Assembly (NCBI RefSeq): GCF_900637185.1
Contig: NZ_LR134352.1
Span: 2,842,001 to 2,906,000 of the forward strand
DNA: 64,000 nt
Reading direction: 5' to 3'
DNA from: Nocardia asteroides
GTDB lineage: Bacteria; Actinomycetota; Actinomycetes; Mycobacteriales; Mycobacteriaceae
Shown here: one piece after another, positions 43,013-52,034 of the stretch
Layout of the letters: each line of letters opens with the position of its first letter
Position numbering within the stretch: the stretch's first letter is position 1
Made by a program: the position numbers and the translations under genes
Notes under the pieces: generated by a model
The model's input: the letters and a program-made list of their open reading frames with translations, nothing else
The model's database searches: none
What the model was told of the DNA's origin: nothing

Positions 43013-44044
43013 ATGCGGGGGAAATGGCACGGATGGTCGTGGTGGACGCGTGGCGCGGTGATCGCGCTGATGTTGCTGGTGGTCCTGGCGACGCCGGTGG
43101 TCGTCGCGGTGGCCTATCTGCTGGGCAAGAACGTCGGCGAGCAGTCGGAGCAGGCGCGGTCCAGGGGTATGGACGCGTTCTGGCTCGGCCACGCCTGGGT
43201 CGACGGCCGCAAGACCGACGCCGATGTCGACCAGCTGGCGATCCTGCTGGCGGGCACCGGAATCCGGGATCTCTACGTGCACACCGGCCCGCTCGAACAC
43301 GACGGGAGCCTGCGCGACGAGCTCGCGCCACGGGCGGCCTGGTTCGTCGGCGCGGTGCACGCGAAGCTGCCCGGCATCCGGGTGCAGTCCTGGCTCGGCG
43401 ACGTTGTGCAGCCCGAATTCGACGGCCTCGACGTGGAATCGGTGGCCTCGCGTGAACGCGTGGTCGCCTCGGCACGGCGGGTCCTGGCCTACGGCTTCGA
43501 CGGCGTGCACTACGACCTGGAACCGGTGCGCTCGGGTTCGCCCGGCTTCCTGGCCCTGCTCGACGCCACCAGGACGGTCACCGCGGCGGCCGGGGTTCGG
43601 CTGTCGGTGTCGGCGCCGGTGATCGATCCGCTGCCCGGCCTGCACTCGGTGGGCCTGGCCGTCGCCGATCACGGGAAATGGTGGAGCCAAGCGTATTTCG
43701 CCGAGGTCGCCCGCCGGGTCGACCAGGTGGCGGTGATGTCCTACGACACCGCCATGCCCACCCAGGCCCTCTACAGCGGCTACCTGGCCCAGCAGACCGA
43801 ACTGGCCATGGAGGTCACCCCGCGCGAGGTCGACCTGCTCATGGGCGCCCCGGCCTTCTGGGCCGACGACCCCGGCCACCACGGCGCGGCCGAGACGGTC
43901 GCCGCCGCCGTCCGGGGCATCCGGCTCGGCCTCACCGCCACCGACCCCACCCGCCCCACCTTCGGCATCGCGCTCTACGTCGATTTCGCCGCCAGACCCC
44001 AGGACTGGACCGACTACCGCCAGGGCTGGTGCCCACCGGAGTGA
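43013..44044 (+). CDS. Membrane-anchored GH18-like (YaaH/chitinase-fold) protein
   Basis: The 343-residue protein has one N-terminal membrane segment (about 11-36) and a TIM-barrel-like extracytoplasmic domain with Phe-Asp-Gly-Val-His-Tyr-Asp-Leu-Glu-Pro. This is the D-x-x-x-D-x-E type catalytic motif of GH18 and related folds. Later it has Val-Ala-Val-Met-Ser-Tyr-Asp-Thr. It may hydrolyse cell-wall or envelope glycans. GGAGGAG precedes the ATG at 43013, although the reading frame is open further upstream. It ends convergently next to the nucleotidyltransferase gene. Confidence 0.8.
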   Translation: MRGKWHGWSWWTRGAVIALMLLVVLATPVVVAVAYLLGKNVGEQSEQARSRGMDAFWLGHAWVDGRKTDADVDQLAILLAGTGIRDLYVHTGPLEHDGSLRDELAPRAAWFVGAVHAKLPGIRVQSWLGDVVQPEFDGLDVESVASRERVVASARRVLAYGFDGVHYDLEPVRSGSPGFLALLDATRTVTAAAGVRLSVSAPVIDPLPGLHSVGLAVADHGKWWSQAYFAEVARRVDQVAVMSYDTAMPTQALYSGYLAQQTELAMEVTPREVDLLMGAPAFWADDPGHHGAAETVAAAVRGIRLGLTATDPTRPTFGIALYVDFAARPQDWTDYRQGWCPPE

Positions 44045-44045
44045 G

Positions 44046-44675
44046 TCAGACCGAGGTGGTGCTCAGCCACGGGTGCTCGGGGTGGACGCGGGACAGCCAC
44101 TCGGACAGGCGGGTTCGCTGGGTTTCGGTCAGGAGGGGGAGGGCGCGGCGGAAGTCGGCGTCGTCCTTGGGGCGGGTGGCCTTGGCCTTGAACAGCAGCA
44201 CCACCTCCGGGACGACGTAGGGGATGCCGGTGGGGGTGGTGCGGACGAGCTCGCGGTAGGGGAGGGTGATGGTGGGGTCGCGGCGGCAGATCCAGGTGTC
44301 GCCGTCGTGCGGTTCGCGGAACACGTCGAGGTGGAAGGCGCCGGTGAACGGGTCACGCAACCAGGTCTGATGCAGCTCGGGGTCGTGCGCCGCGGTGGCG
44401 TAGGGGCGCAGGTGGCCGTCGCCGACGACATCCCATTCGTATTCGGGGAACGCCTCGGCGATCTCCGGGAAAGCCGCACGGGGGACACAGATCTCGATGT
44501 CGTCGTGGGCGCGGGAGATGCCACCGGCGAACAGATCGATCGCCCAGCCGCCCGCGACCGCCCAGGGGGCGGTGCAGGTTTCGAGGCGGGCGGCCACCAC
44601 GCTCGGGGTCCACGGATCCCAGCGGCGGTCGGCTTCGGCGGCGGTGATCGGACGGGCGGCGTCCGGCGAGCTCAT
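44046..44675 (-). CDS. Aminoglycoside adenylyltransferase-like nucleotidyltransferase
   Basis: The 209-residue protein has the nucleotidyltransferase motif Gly-Gly-Trp-Ala-Ile-Asp-Leu-Phe-Ala-Gly, then Ser-Arg-Ala-His-Asp-Asp-Ile-Glu-Ile, and Leu-Asp-Val-Phe-Arg-Glu, as in the aminoglycoside-2''-adenylyltransferase-like family. Related proteins are also found as uncharacterised enzymes in many actinomycetes, so drug modification is only a possibility. The ATG at 44675 has a GGAG two bases upstream and a GTG one codon earlier. Confidence 0.8.
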   Translation of the reverse strand: MSSPDAARPITAAEADRRWDPWTPSVVAARLETCTAPWAVAGGWAIDLFAGGISRAHDDIEICVPRAAFPEIAEAFPEYEWDVVGDGHLRPYATAAHDPELHQTWLRDPFTGAFHLDVFREPHDGDTWICRRDPTITLPYRELVRTTPTGIPYVVPEVVLLFKAKATRPKDDADFRRALPLLTETQRTRLSEWLSRVHPEHPWLSTTSV

Positions 44676-44756
44676 CACTCCATCATTCCCAGCGGCCGGG
44701 CGCGCGCAAGGCGTTGTGGCCGATGGTGATCGAGGTGAGACGGGTTCGTGAGGAAC

Positions 44757-46307
44757 TCAGCGGCGCCGGTCGGTGAGCCAGGCCAGCGGCCGCCGGTGAT
44801 GCGGGCGGGCGCGGTTCTCCCAGCGCGGGTTGTCCTCGTCGCGGCGGTAGGCCACCACCCGGCCCGCGACCTCGAAGCGCACATCCCGTGCGGTGCCGAT
44901 GACTTCACCGTCGGCGGCCACCCCGGCCGGGGTGTGCAGCGCCACCGTCAGCTCGTGGGTCTGGCGCTCGCCGTAGACGCGGCTGTGCCCGATCGCGGCC
45001 AGCATCAGCGCGATGACGGCGCGGGTGCGGGAGAACCGCACGTCGGCGCGCAGCCAGCGCACGTCGAGCAGGCCCTCGTCGAGCCGGGAGCGGAACGCGG
45101 GGACCGCGCCGTGCGGGTGGTACGGGCCGTTGCCGATGAACAGGAACCACAGGTCGTGCCAGCGGTCGTCGAGCCGGATGCGGATCGGTTCGGCCCGGCG
45201 CAGGGTGACGATCAGCGCGGCGGCGAAGGCGGGCCACTTGCCCCACCGGTCCTCCCACTGCTCACGCAGCCGGACCAGCTCGGGGTAGGCGCCGATGCTC
45301 GCGGTGTTGATCAGGTAGTGCGTGCGCGGGCTGTCGGGGTTCGCGATCTCCACCGCGGCGATGTCGACCTCGACGGCCTCGCCCGCTCCGGTCGCGTCGA
45401 CGACCTCGCGCAGGTCGTAGACGCCCAGATCGCGGGCGAAGTGGTTGAGCGTACCCGCCGGGACCACGACCAGCGGCAGGCTGTGACGCAGCGCGACGGC
45501 GGCGGCCGCGGCGATGGTGCCGTCGCCACCGGCGGCGCCCACCGCGACGATCGACGGGTCCAGCGCCGCCTCGAGCAGTTCGGCGGCGTCGCGGCCGGGC
45601 TCGGTGTGCAGCAGGGTGGCCGCGGGCAGCGCCTCGGCGATGTCGGGCGTCGGGTCGTAGGCGCTGTCGCCGGAGCGTGGATTGATCAGCAGCAGCAGGC
45701 CTTTGCCGTCGACCAGGACGGGCGCGTCCCGCACGACGTGCGCTTCGGCCTCGTCGGATTCCCGGATCGGCCACCAGCGCCGGGTGGCCAGCGCGACCCC
45801 GGTGCCGACGGCGGCGCCGACCATGACGTCGGAGGCCCAGTGCGCGCCGGTGTGGATCCGCGAATAGGCCACCGCGGCGGCCACCGGCGCGACCGCCAGC
45901 GCGGTGCGCGGGCTCTCCAGGGCGACGGCGGTGGCGAAGGCCGCGGCGTTGGCGCTGTGCCCGGACGGGAACGACGAGGACACCGGCTTGTCGACGAGCC
46001 TGCGGCCGTGCGGCATCAGCTCGGCGGGCGGACGGCGACGCGGGATGAGCGACTTGAGCACCAGGTTCACCAGGAAGCTCGACCCGCCCAGCGCGATCAC
46101 CCCGCGCAGCGCGGCCCGGCGCGGCGGACCCGGCCGCACCGCCAGCGCGGCGGCGGTGGCCAGCCACAGCCCGCCCGTATTGGCCGATTTCGTCAGTGCC
46201 AGCATGCCGCGATCGGCCGCCGACTCGGGGATCCGGGACACCGCGCGACTCAGGGCGCCGTCCACGCGGCTGACCCTGCGGAATCGACGGCCGGGCAACT
46301 CACTCAC
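44757..46307 (-). CDS. PAP2 phosphatase-diacylglycerol kinase fusion
   Basis: The 516-residue protein combines two lipid enzymes. The N-terminal half is a membrane PAP2 phosphatase, with Lys-Ser-Leu-Ile-Pro-Arg-Arg-Arg-Pro, Pro-Ser-Gly-His and Ser-Arg-Ile-His-Thr-Gly-Ala-His-Trp-Ala-Ser-Asp. The C-terminal half is a diacylglycerol kinase catalytic domain with Gly-Gly-Asp-Gly-Thr. Such fusions may recycle phosphatidate or undecaprenyl/diacylglycerol pools. The GTG at 46307 is seven bases after TAGTGT (46320-46315), suggesting a leaderless transcript. The N-terminus before the PAP2 domain is Arg-rich. Confidence 0.85.
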   Translation of the reverse strand: MSELPGRRFRRVSRVDGALSRAVSRIPESAADRGMLALTKSANTGGLWLATAAALAVRPGPPRRAALRGVIALGGSSFLVNLVLKSLIPRRRPPAELMPHGRRLVDKPVSSSFPSGHSANAAAFATAVALESPRTALAVAPVAAAVAYSRIHTGAHWASDVMVGAAVGTGVALATRRWWPIRESDEAEAHVVRDAPVLVDGKGLLLLINPRSGDSAYDPTPDIAEALPAATLLHTEPGRDAAELLEAALDPSIVAVGAAGGDGTIAAAAAVALRHSLPLVVVPAGTLNHFARDLGVYDLREVVDATGAGEAVEVDIAAVEIANPDSPRTHYLINTASIGAYPELVRLREQWEDRWGKWPAFAAALIVTLRRAEPIRIRLDDRWHDLWFLFIGNGPYHPHGAVPAFRSRLDEGLLDVRWLRADVRFSRTRAVIALMLAAIGHSRVYGERQTHELTVALHTPAGVAADGEVIGTARDVRFEVAGRVVAYRRDEDNPRWENRARPHHRRPLAWLTDRRR

Positions 46308-46416
46308 CTCACAGACACTACAGCCGTTGCCCGTCACCAGCTTTGGCCGTGGACACCGGCGCCCCGCACCCCTCGATCGCACGGGCGTCGCTGTCCACGG
46401 CCCGACGGGCCCCGGG

Positions 46417-46623
46417 TCACTGCACCGGGATGGTGGGCGGATCGCAGTCGGCGGTGGGCGGGGTGCCCGACAGGGACTGGAGCAGACAGCCGAGGTTGAT
46501 CTGGCCGCCCGAGCCGGAGGGGCCGAGGGCGTCGCTGCCGGTGTCGGCGTGCGCGGCGGGGCCGCCGACGATCATGGCCGCGGCGACGAGGAGCAGGCCG
46601 ACGGCCGGTTTACGTGTGTTCAT
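46417..46623 (-). CDS. Small secreted protein, 68 aa
   Basis: The 68-residue product has a signal peptide (about 1-26, cleaved after Ala-His-Ala) and a ~42-residue mature part rich in Gly, Ser, Pro and Asp with two Cys. No domain is recognised. It lies between the PAP2-DAGK gene (same strand, downstream) and the divergent gcvT gene. The ATG at 46623 directly starts the signal peptide; earlier in-frame codons look non-coding. Confidence 0.7.
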   Translation of the reverse strand: MNTRKPAVGLLLVAAAMIVGGPAAHADTGSDALGPSGSGGQINLGCLLQSLSGTPPTADCDPPTIPVQ

Positions 46624-46733
46624 GGCCCCAGATCCTGGCACCGGCGCGGCGCGCGCGGGGGACCCCAATTCTCGGGGCCGAGACGGGATCGGAGGTTCGC
46701 GCGGCACGCGCGCGGCCCGATAAGCTCTCGCCC

Positions 46734-47834
46734 ATGACCGACAACGCGCTGCTCGAGGGCCCCATCCACGCTGTCCACGTCGAACTCGGTGCCACCTTCG
46801 CGCCGTTCGGTGGCTGGGAGATGCCCGTGCAGTACGCCGGCACCGTCGGCGAGCACACCGCGGTGCGGACCACCGTCGGGCTCTTCGACGTGAGTCATCT
46901 CGGCAAGGCGACCGTCGCCGGTCCCGGCGCGGCGGCGTTCGTGAACTCCGCGCTCACCAACGACCTGGCGCGGATCCGTCCCGGCAAGGCCCAGTACACG
47001 CTGTGCTGCGCGCCCGACGGCGGCGTCATCGACGACCTGATCGCCTACTACGTCACCGACGACGAGATCTTCCTCGTCCCCAACGCCGCCAACACCGCGG
47101 CCGTCGTGGCCGAGCTGAGCAAGGTCGCGCCCGCCGGCATCACCGTCACCGACCAGCATCGCGACTACGCGGTGTTCGCCGTGCAGGGCCCGAAGTCGAC
47201 CGAGGTGCTGTCCGCGCTCGGCCTGCCCACCGACATGGAGTACATGGCCTACGCCGACGCCGACTGGAACGGTCACCCGGTGCGGGTCTGCCGCACCGGC
47301 TACACCGGCGAGCACGGCTACGAGCTGCTGCCGCGCTGGGCCGACGCCGAACCGGTGTTCCGCGCGCTGGCCGAGCAGGTGCGCGCGCTGGGCGGCCAGC
47401 CGGCCGGCCTGGGCGCCCGCGACACCCTGCGCACCGAGATGGGCTACCCGTTGCACGGGCACGAACTGTCCCTCGACATCACCCCCAACCAGGCCCGCAC
47501 CGGCTGGGCGGTCGGCTGGAAGAAGCCCGAGTTCTGGGGCAAGGCGGCACTGGAGCAGGAGAAGGCCGACGGTCCGCGCCGCACCCTGATGGGCCTGCGG
47601 GCCCTCGATCGCGGCGTGCTGCGCCAGGGCCAGACCGTGCTGCGCGACGGCGAGCCGGTGGGCGAGACCACCTCGGGCACGTTCTCGCCCTCGCTCAAGG
47701 CCGGCATCGCGCTGGCGCTGCTCGACACCACCGCGAAGCTGGAACCCGGCGACGAGGTGGAGGTCGACGTGCGCGGGCGCAGGCTGCGCTGCGCGGTGGT
47801 CAAGCCGCCGTTCGTCGACACCAAAACGAAGTAG
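46734..47834 (+). CDS. gcvT: Aminomethyltransferase (glycine cleavage T protein)
   Basis: The 366-residue folate enzyme moves the methylene group from aminomethyl-lipoyl H protein to tetrahydrofolate, releasing ammonia. It has [15 protein letters not shown], and Gly-Leu-Gly-Ala-Arg-Asp-Thr-Leu-Arg. The family length is normal. TAAGCT at 46721-46726 lies seven bases before the ATG, so it is probably leaderless. ilvE follows 27 bases after the stop with its own leaderless box. Confidence 0.95.
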   Translation: MTDNALLEGPIHAVHVELGATFAPFGGWEMPVQYAGTVGEHTAVRTTVGLFDVSHLGKATVAGPGAAAFVNSALTNDLARIRPGKAQYTLCCAPDGGVIDDLIAYYVTDDEIFLVPNAANTAAVVAELSKVAPAGITVTDQHRDYAVFAVQGPKSTEVLSALGLPTDMEYMAYADADWNGHPVRVCRTGYTGEHGYELLPRWADAEPVFRALAEQVRALGGQPAGLGARDTLRTEMGYPLHGHELSLDITPNQARTGWAVGWKKPEFWGKAALEQEKADGPRRTLMGLRALDRGVLRQGQTVLRDGEPVGETTSGTFSPSLKAGIALALLDTTAKLEPGDEVEVDVRGRRLRCAVVKPPFVDTKTK

Positions 47835-47861
47835 TCCCGCGCAAATGGATAGGATCGCATC

Positions 47862-48959
47862 ATGACAGTCGCTGCACAGTTCACTCGTATTCCGCATCCG
47901 GCGCCCCGGTCGGCGCAGCAGCGGGAAGAGGTACTGGCGGCCCCCGGTTTCGGGCGGTTCTTCACCGACCACATGGTGTCGATCGACTACGCCGACGGCG
48001 TGTGGGGCAACGCGCGCGTCGAGCCCTACGGTCCGCTCTCGATGGACCCGGCCACCATGGTGTTCCACTACGGCCAGGCGATCTTCGAGGGACTCAAGGC
48101 CTACCGGCAGCCCGACGGCAGCATCGCCACCTTCCGCATCGACGCCAACGCCGCGCGGTTCCGCCGGTCGGCGGCCCGGATGGCGATGGCCGAGCTGCCC
48201 GAGGAGCTGTTCGTCGAGTCCGTGCGTCAGCTGCTCGAGGTGGACGCCGACTGGGTGCCCGCGGCGGGCGGCGAGGAGTCGCTGTACCTGCGGCCGTTCA
48301 TGTTCTCCACCGAGGCGGGCCTGGGCGTGAAGCCCGCGGCGGCCTACAAGTACCTGCTGCTGGCCTCGCCCGCCGGCGCGTACTTCCCGCGTGGCGTGAA
48401 GCCGGTGCGGGTGTGGCTGTCCACCGAGTACGTGCGCGCCGCGCCCGGCGGCACCGGTGAGGCCAAGGTGGCGGGCAACTACGCGGCGTCGTTGCTGGCC
48501 CAGGCCCAGGCCACCGAGAAGGGCTGTGACCAGGTGGTCTGGCTCGACGCCTGCGAGCGCCGCTACGTCGAGGAGATGGGCACCAACAACCTGTTCTTCG
48601 TCTACGGCACCGGTTCCGAAGCCCGGCTGGTGACGCCGGAGCTGTCCGGTTCGCTGCTGCCCGGCATCACCCGCGACTCGCTGCTCACTCTGGCCGCCGA
48701 CTCCGGCTACCCGGTCGAGGAGCGCAAGGTTTCGGTCGAGGAGTGGCGCAAGGGCGCCGAATCCGGCGAGATCAGCGAGGTTTTCGCGTGCGGTACCGCC
48801 GCCGTGATCACCCCGGTGGGCTGGGTGCGTTCGACCGAGGGCGAGTTCAGCATCGGTGGCGGTGAGCCCGGCGAGGTCACCATGGCCCTGCGCGACACGC
48901 TCACCGGCATCCAGCGCGGCACCTTCGCCGACACCCACGGGTGGATGCGCGAGGCGTAG
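47862..48959 (+). CDS. ilvE: Branched-chain amino acid aminotransferase
   Basis: The 365-residue PLP enzyme makes valine, leucine and isoleucine from their keto acids. The PLP lysine is in [10 protein letters not shown]. It also has [12 protein letters not shown] and [11 protein letters not shown]. TAGGAT at 47850-47855 is six bases upstream of the ATG, indicating a separate leaderless transcript within the gcvT-ilvE pair. A strong hairpin follows. Confidence 0.95.
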   Translation: MTVAAQFTRIPHPAPRSAQQREEVLAAPGFGRFFTDHMVSIDYADGVWGNARVEPYGPLSMDPATMVFHYGQAIFEGLKAYRQPDGSIATFRIDANAARFRRSAARMAMAELPEELFVESVRQLLEVDADWVPAAGGEESLYLRPFMFSTEAGLGVKPAAAYKYLLLASPAGAYFPRGVKPVRVWLSTEYVRAAPGGTGEAKVAGNYAASLLAQAQATEKGCDQVVWLDACERRYVEEMGTNNLFFVYGTGSEARLVTPELSGSLLPGITRDSLLTLAADSGYPVEERKVSVEEWRKGAESGEISEVFACGTAAVITPVGWVRSTEGEFSIGGGEPGEVTMALRDTLTGIQRGTFADTHGWMREA

Positions 48960-48970
48960 CCGCCGCGAGG

Positions 48971-49016
48971 ACAGATGCGGAGCGGGTCCCGGCCGGGGCC
49001 CGCTCCGCTGGTCTGT
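48971..49016 (+). terminator. Terminator hairpin after ilvE
   Basis: GCGGAGCGGG (48977-48986) pairs with CCCGCTCCGC (48999-49008), and the outer ACAGA/TCTGT arms extend it. It lies between convergent ilvE and MBL genes and may act in both directions. Confidence 0.75.
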
Positions 49017-49729
49017 CAGCCCGGCATCAGCGCCTGCCACTGCTGCAGCGTCTGCGGGCGCAGGACGTAGTTGTTGTCGCGCACCGACGAGAGCTCGGCG
49101 CTGGGCTGTTCGGAGTACCAGTGGCCGGGGTAGACGACCGGGTTGCCGTCGAGGGCGGCCAGGTGCCGGAGGCTGCGGAACATCTCGTCGGAGTCGCCGC
49201 CGGGGAAGTCGGTGCGGCCGCAGCCGTCGACGAACAGGGTGTCGCCGGAGATGAGGCGGCCGTCGAACAGGAAGCACTGGCTGCCCGGGGTGTGACCGGG
49301 GGTGTGCAGGAGCTCGATCTCGAGCGCCCCGACCTTGACGGTGTCGCCGTTGTCGTGGCCGGTCAGCTCGCTGGGCGCGATCCCGGTGGTCTGGGCCACC
49401 CAGTCCAGTTCGTGCTTGTTCACATGCACCGCGACGCTGGTCTTCTCCAGCAGTTCGCGCACGCCGCCGAGGGTGAAGCCGAGCATGGTGCCGCCGACAT
49501 GGTCGGGATGGTGGTGGGTGGCGAGCACCCCGGTGACGGTCATCCCGTCGGCCGCGGCGACATCGACCAGGTCGGAAGCCTGGTAGGCGGGGTCGACCAC
49601 GACGGTCTCACCGGTCTCCCGGTCGCCGATCAGATACGCGAAATTGCGCATCTGCGTCGCGATCGGATCGCCGACGGCGTAATCCCGGCCGGACAGCAGC
49701 TGGCGGAAGTAGAGGCGCTCGGATGACAT
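49016..49729 (-). CDS. MBL-fold hydrolase (glyoxalase II/persulphide dioxygenase-like)
   Basis: The 237-residue protein has the metal-binding motif Thr-His-His-His-Pro-Asp-His-Val-Gly-Gly, then His-Thr-Pro-Gly-His-Thr-Pro-Gly-Ser and Ser-Gly-Asp-Thr-Leu-Phe, with a C-terminal Tyr-Pro-Gly-His. This pattern fits glyoxalase II and persulphide dioxygenase-like hydrolases. The real substrate is not evident. GGAGG three bases before the ATG at 49729 fixes the start. M. tuberculosis has no such gene at this site. Confidence 0.85.
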   Translation of the reverse strand: MSSERLYFRQLLSGRDYAVGDPIATQMRNFAYLIGDRETGETVVVDPAYQASDLVDVAAADGMTVTGVLATHHHPDHVGGTMLGFTLGGVRELLEKTSVAVHVNKHELDWVAQTTGIAPSELTGHDNGDTVKVGALEIELLHTPGHTPGSQCFLFDGRLISGDTLFVDGCGRTDFPGGDSDEMFRSLRHLAALDGNPVVYPGHWYSEQPSAELSSVRDNNYVLRPQTLQQWQALMPG

Positions 49730-49861
49730 GTCCTCCACTGTATTGCCACCGGTGTGCTGGGGAAGCACCCGAGTACCGATGAGCGGACTGTCTGTGGGAC
49801 CACACAACGGGGACGGCCGCGAGATTGTGACCAGTGCAGGTTTCACTTCCCCGGGGTGGGA

Positions 49862-50611
49862 TCAGGCGCCGAGTGAGAAGCCAACGGCCGCAAGTGAAAC
49901 CGTGATCTCCACCGCGGCGCCGAGCACATCGCCGGAGAGCCCGCCGAAGCGGCGCACGCAGTGCCGCACGATCGTCGCGGCCAGCGCGAGCACGATCAGC
50001 ACGACGAGCGGGCCCAGCCAGAGGTTGCCCGGCACCGCAAAGACCGCCGCCGTCACCGCCGCGAGCGCCCACCCCAGGATCGGCCCGACCGGCTGGGTAC
50101 CGGCCACCAGCGTGCCGAAACCCGATCCAGGCGCGGCATCGATGCCGCGACGGCAGGCGAGCACGACCGCCACCCGGCCCAGCGCGACGGCGAGCACGAT
50201 CGCGAACCATCGATCGCCCTCGGCCAGCGCCGCGAACGCGACAGCCTGCACCGCGACGGCGAAGATCAGCGCGGCCACCCCGAACGGGCCGACGTCCCCG
50301 GACTTCATGATCTCGCGCGCCCGCTCCGGCGGGCCGTAGCTGCCCAGCCCGTCGGCGGTGTCGGCGAGGCCGTCCAGGTGCATGCCGCGCGTCAGCAAGG
50401 CCAGCAGGCCGACGGCGAGCAGACCCGCCAGCAGCGCGGTGAGTCCCGCCGCGGTCGACAGCGCCATCGCGCCCGCGGCCAGACCCCCGAGCAGCAGGCC
50501 GACCGCCGGAGCCAATGCGATCGCGTACCCGGCCGCACGCCGATCGACTGTGGTCGGTCCGGCGATCGGGAGCACGGTGAGCCAGGAGACCGCCAACCGC
50601 ACGCTGTTCAC
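49862..50611 (-). CDS. cobS: Adenosylcobinamide-GDP ribazoletransferase
   Basis: The 249-residue integral membrane enzyme joins alpha-ribazole to adenosylcobinamide-GDP, the last step of cobalamin assembly. It has about six membrane segments and the motifs Met-His-Leu-Asp-Gly-Leu-Ala-Asp-Thr-Ala-Asp-Gly, Met-Lys-Ser-Gly-Asp-Val-Gly and Arg-Arg-Phe-Gly-Gly-Leu-Ser-Gly-Asp-Val-Leu-Gly. The GTG at 50611 is the start. Its first 24 codons and upstream DNA are duplicated at 50710-50792. It is downstream of cobT and cobU, which work in the same pathway. Confidence 0.95.
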   Translation of the reverse strand: MNSVRLAVSWLTVLPIAGPTTVDRRAAGYAIALAPAVGLLLGGLAAGAMALSTAAGLTALLAGLLAVGLLALLTRGMHLDGLADTADGLGSYGPPERAREIMKSGDVGPFGVAALIFAVAVQAVAFAALAEGDRWFAIVLAVALGRVAVVLACRRGIDAAPGSGFGTLVAGTQPVGPILGWALAAVTAAVFAVPGNLWLGPLVVLIVLALAATIVRHCVRRFGGLSGDVLGAAVEITVSLAAVGFSLGA

Positions 50612-50792
50612 GCCCGGCCCCGATCGGCGGCCGCGGGCATCGGACCGGTGACGCTTCGCGTACGTGCACCAGCGACCTGGTATCGCCGGGCCGGTAGTCC
50701 GGCGCGCGGCGATCGACTGTGGTCGGTCCGGCGATCGGGAGCACGGTGAGCCAGGAGACCGCCAACCGCACGCTGTTCACGCCCGGCCCCGA
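50541..50792. repeat. Direct duplication of the cobS 5' region, 83 bp identical
   Basis: Bases 50541-50623 are identical to 50710-50792, an offset of 169 bases. Similarity then decays over the following ~30 bases. The repeat covers the cobS start codon, the first 24 codons and 12 bases upstream. Confidence 0.9.
50710..50780 (-). pseudogene. Truncated cobS 5' fragment
   Basis: This is the second copy of the repeat: a GTG at 50780 begins the same 24 residues as CobS (Met-Asn-Ser-Val-Arg-Leu-Ala-Val-Ser-Trp), then the frame leaves CobS sequence. It cannot make a CobS. Because it lies just upstream of the real start, it might also affect translation or contain a promoter remnant. Confidence 0.8.
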
Positions 50793-50882
50793 ACGACGGT
50801 CGCGGGCATCGGCCCGGAGATCCGGTGCGCGGCGTCGGGTGGTCGTGGCCGGCTCGGGTCGGTGCGGCGATCGGGGAGAGTG

Positions 50883-51953
50883 TCACTTCGCCAGGTCGAC
50901 GGTGCCGGGCTCGTCGGCGGTGCTCACGCCCGCGTCGGCGAAGGTCGACATCTCCGCGAGGGCGGCGACGGCGGCGCGCAGGATGGGCAGGGCGGTGAGG
51001 GCGCCCGAGCCCTCGCCGAGGCGCATGTCCAGATCGACGAGCGGTTCCAGGCGCAGGTGCCGCAGGGCCAGGGTGTGGGCCGGTTCGGTGGAGCGGTGCC
51101 CGGGGATCCACCAGTCCTTGGCGCCCGCGGCGAGGTCCTCGGCGACCAGCGCGGCGGCGGTGACGACGACGCCGTCGAGCACCACGGGGGTGCGCCGGAT
51201 CGCGGCCTGCGCCAGGAAACCGGTCATGGCGGCGAAGTCGGCGCCCGCGGCGACCCGCAGCAGGTCGACCGGATCCGAGGCGACCGGGCGGGCGCGGCGC
51301 ATGCCGTCGCGGATGGCGGCGACCTTGCGGATCCAGCCGGCGTCGTCCACGCCGGTGCCGCGGCCGACGGCGGCGACCGGCTCGGTCCCGGTGAGGGTGG
51401 CGATCAGTACGGTCGCCGGGGTGGTGTTGCCGATGCCCATGTCACCGGCGATCAGCAGGTCAGCGCCGCCGTCGATCTCCTCGTCGGCGATGGCGCGGCC
51501 CGCGGCCAGCGCGGCGGTGACCTCGTCCGTGGTGAGGGCGTCCTCGCGGTCGATCGCGCCGCTGCCGCGGCGCACCTTGTGCCCGGCGACCGACGGATCG
51601 GTGTCGCCGGCGACGGAGATGTCGGCGACCCGCACGGTCGCGCCCGCCACCGCGGCCAGCGCGTTCACCGCCGCGCCGCCCGCCAGGAAATTGGCCACCA
51701 TCTGCCCGGTGACCTCGCTCGGATACGCCGAGACGCCGTGCGCGGCCACGCCGTGGTCACCGGCGAACACCACGACCCGGGCCCGCTCGAACTGCTTGGG
51801 CGGGCACACACCCTGGCAGGCGGCGATCCAGTTGCCGAGGAGCTCGAGCCGGCCCAGCGACCCGGCCGGCTTGGTGAGCTGCGTCTGACGCTGCTCGGCC
51901 GCCGCGCGCACCTGCGCGTCCGGGGCCGTCACCGGGGCGAATCCGTGAGTCAC
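50883..51953 (-). CDS. cobT: Nicotinate-nucleotide--dimethylbenzimidazole phosphoribosyltransferase
   Basis: The 356-residue enzyme makes alpha-ribazole 5'-phosphate for the lower loop of cobalamin. It has [10 protein letters not shown] near the N-terminus, [16 protein letters not shown] and the catalytic Glu in Arg-Leu-Gly-Glu-Gly-Ser-Gly-Ala. The GTG start at 51953 has GAAAGG seven bases upstream. It follows cobU and precedes the cobS duplication in the same direction. Confidence 0.95.
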   Translation of the reverse strand: MTHGFAPVTAPDAQVRAAAEQRQTQLTKPAGSLGRLELLGNWIAACQGVCPPKQFERARVVVFAGDHGVAAHGVSAYPSEVTGQMVANFLAGGAAVNALAAVAGATVRVADISVAGDTDPSVAGHKVRRGSGAIDREDALTTDEVTAALAAGRAIADEEIDGGADLLIAGDMGIGNTTPATVLIATLTGTEPVAAVGRGTGVDDAGWIRKVAAIRDGMRRARPVASDPVDLLRVAAGADFAAMTGFLAQAAIRRTPVVLDGVVVTAAALVAEDLAAGAKDWWIPGHRSTEPAHTLALRHLRLEPLVDLDMRLGEGSGALTALPILRAAVAALAEMSTFADAGVSTADEPGTVDLAK

Positions 51954-52034
51954 TAGCAAGCCTTTCGACAGTGGTGCCGGGTGTCCGACGCTCATCTTGC
52001 CCGGATCACGGCGCCGCGCACAGACCGGCCCGGC

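Noticed and set aside
46620..49277. Long minus-strand open frame over gcvT and ilvE
   Set aside because: It is antisense to gcvT and ilvE and has no start signal or domain. High GC3 on the other strand keeps it open.
50612..52034. Cobalamin riboswitch upstream of cob genes
   Set aside because: I could not find the conserved B12-box or a fitting stem array upstream of cobU, cobT or cobS.
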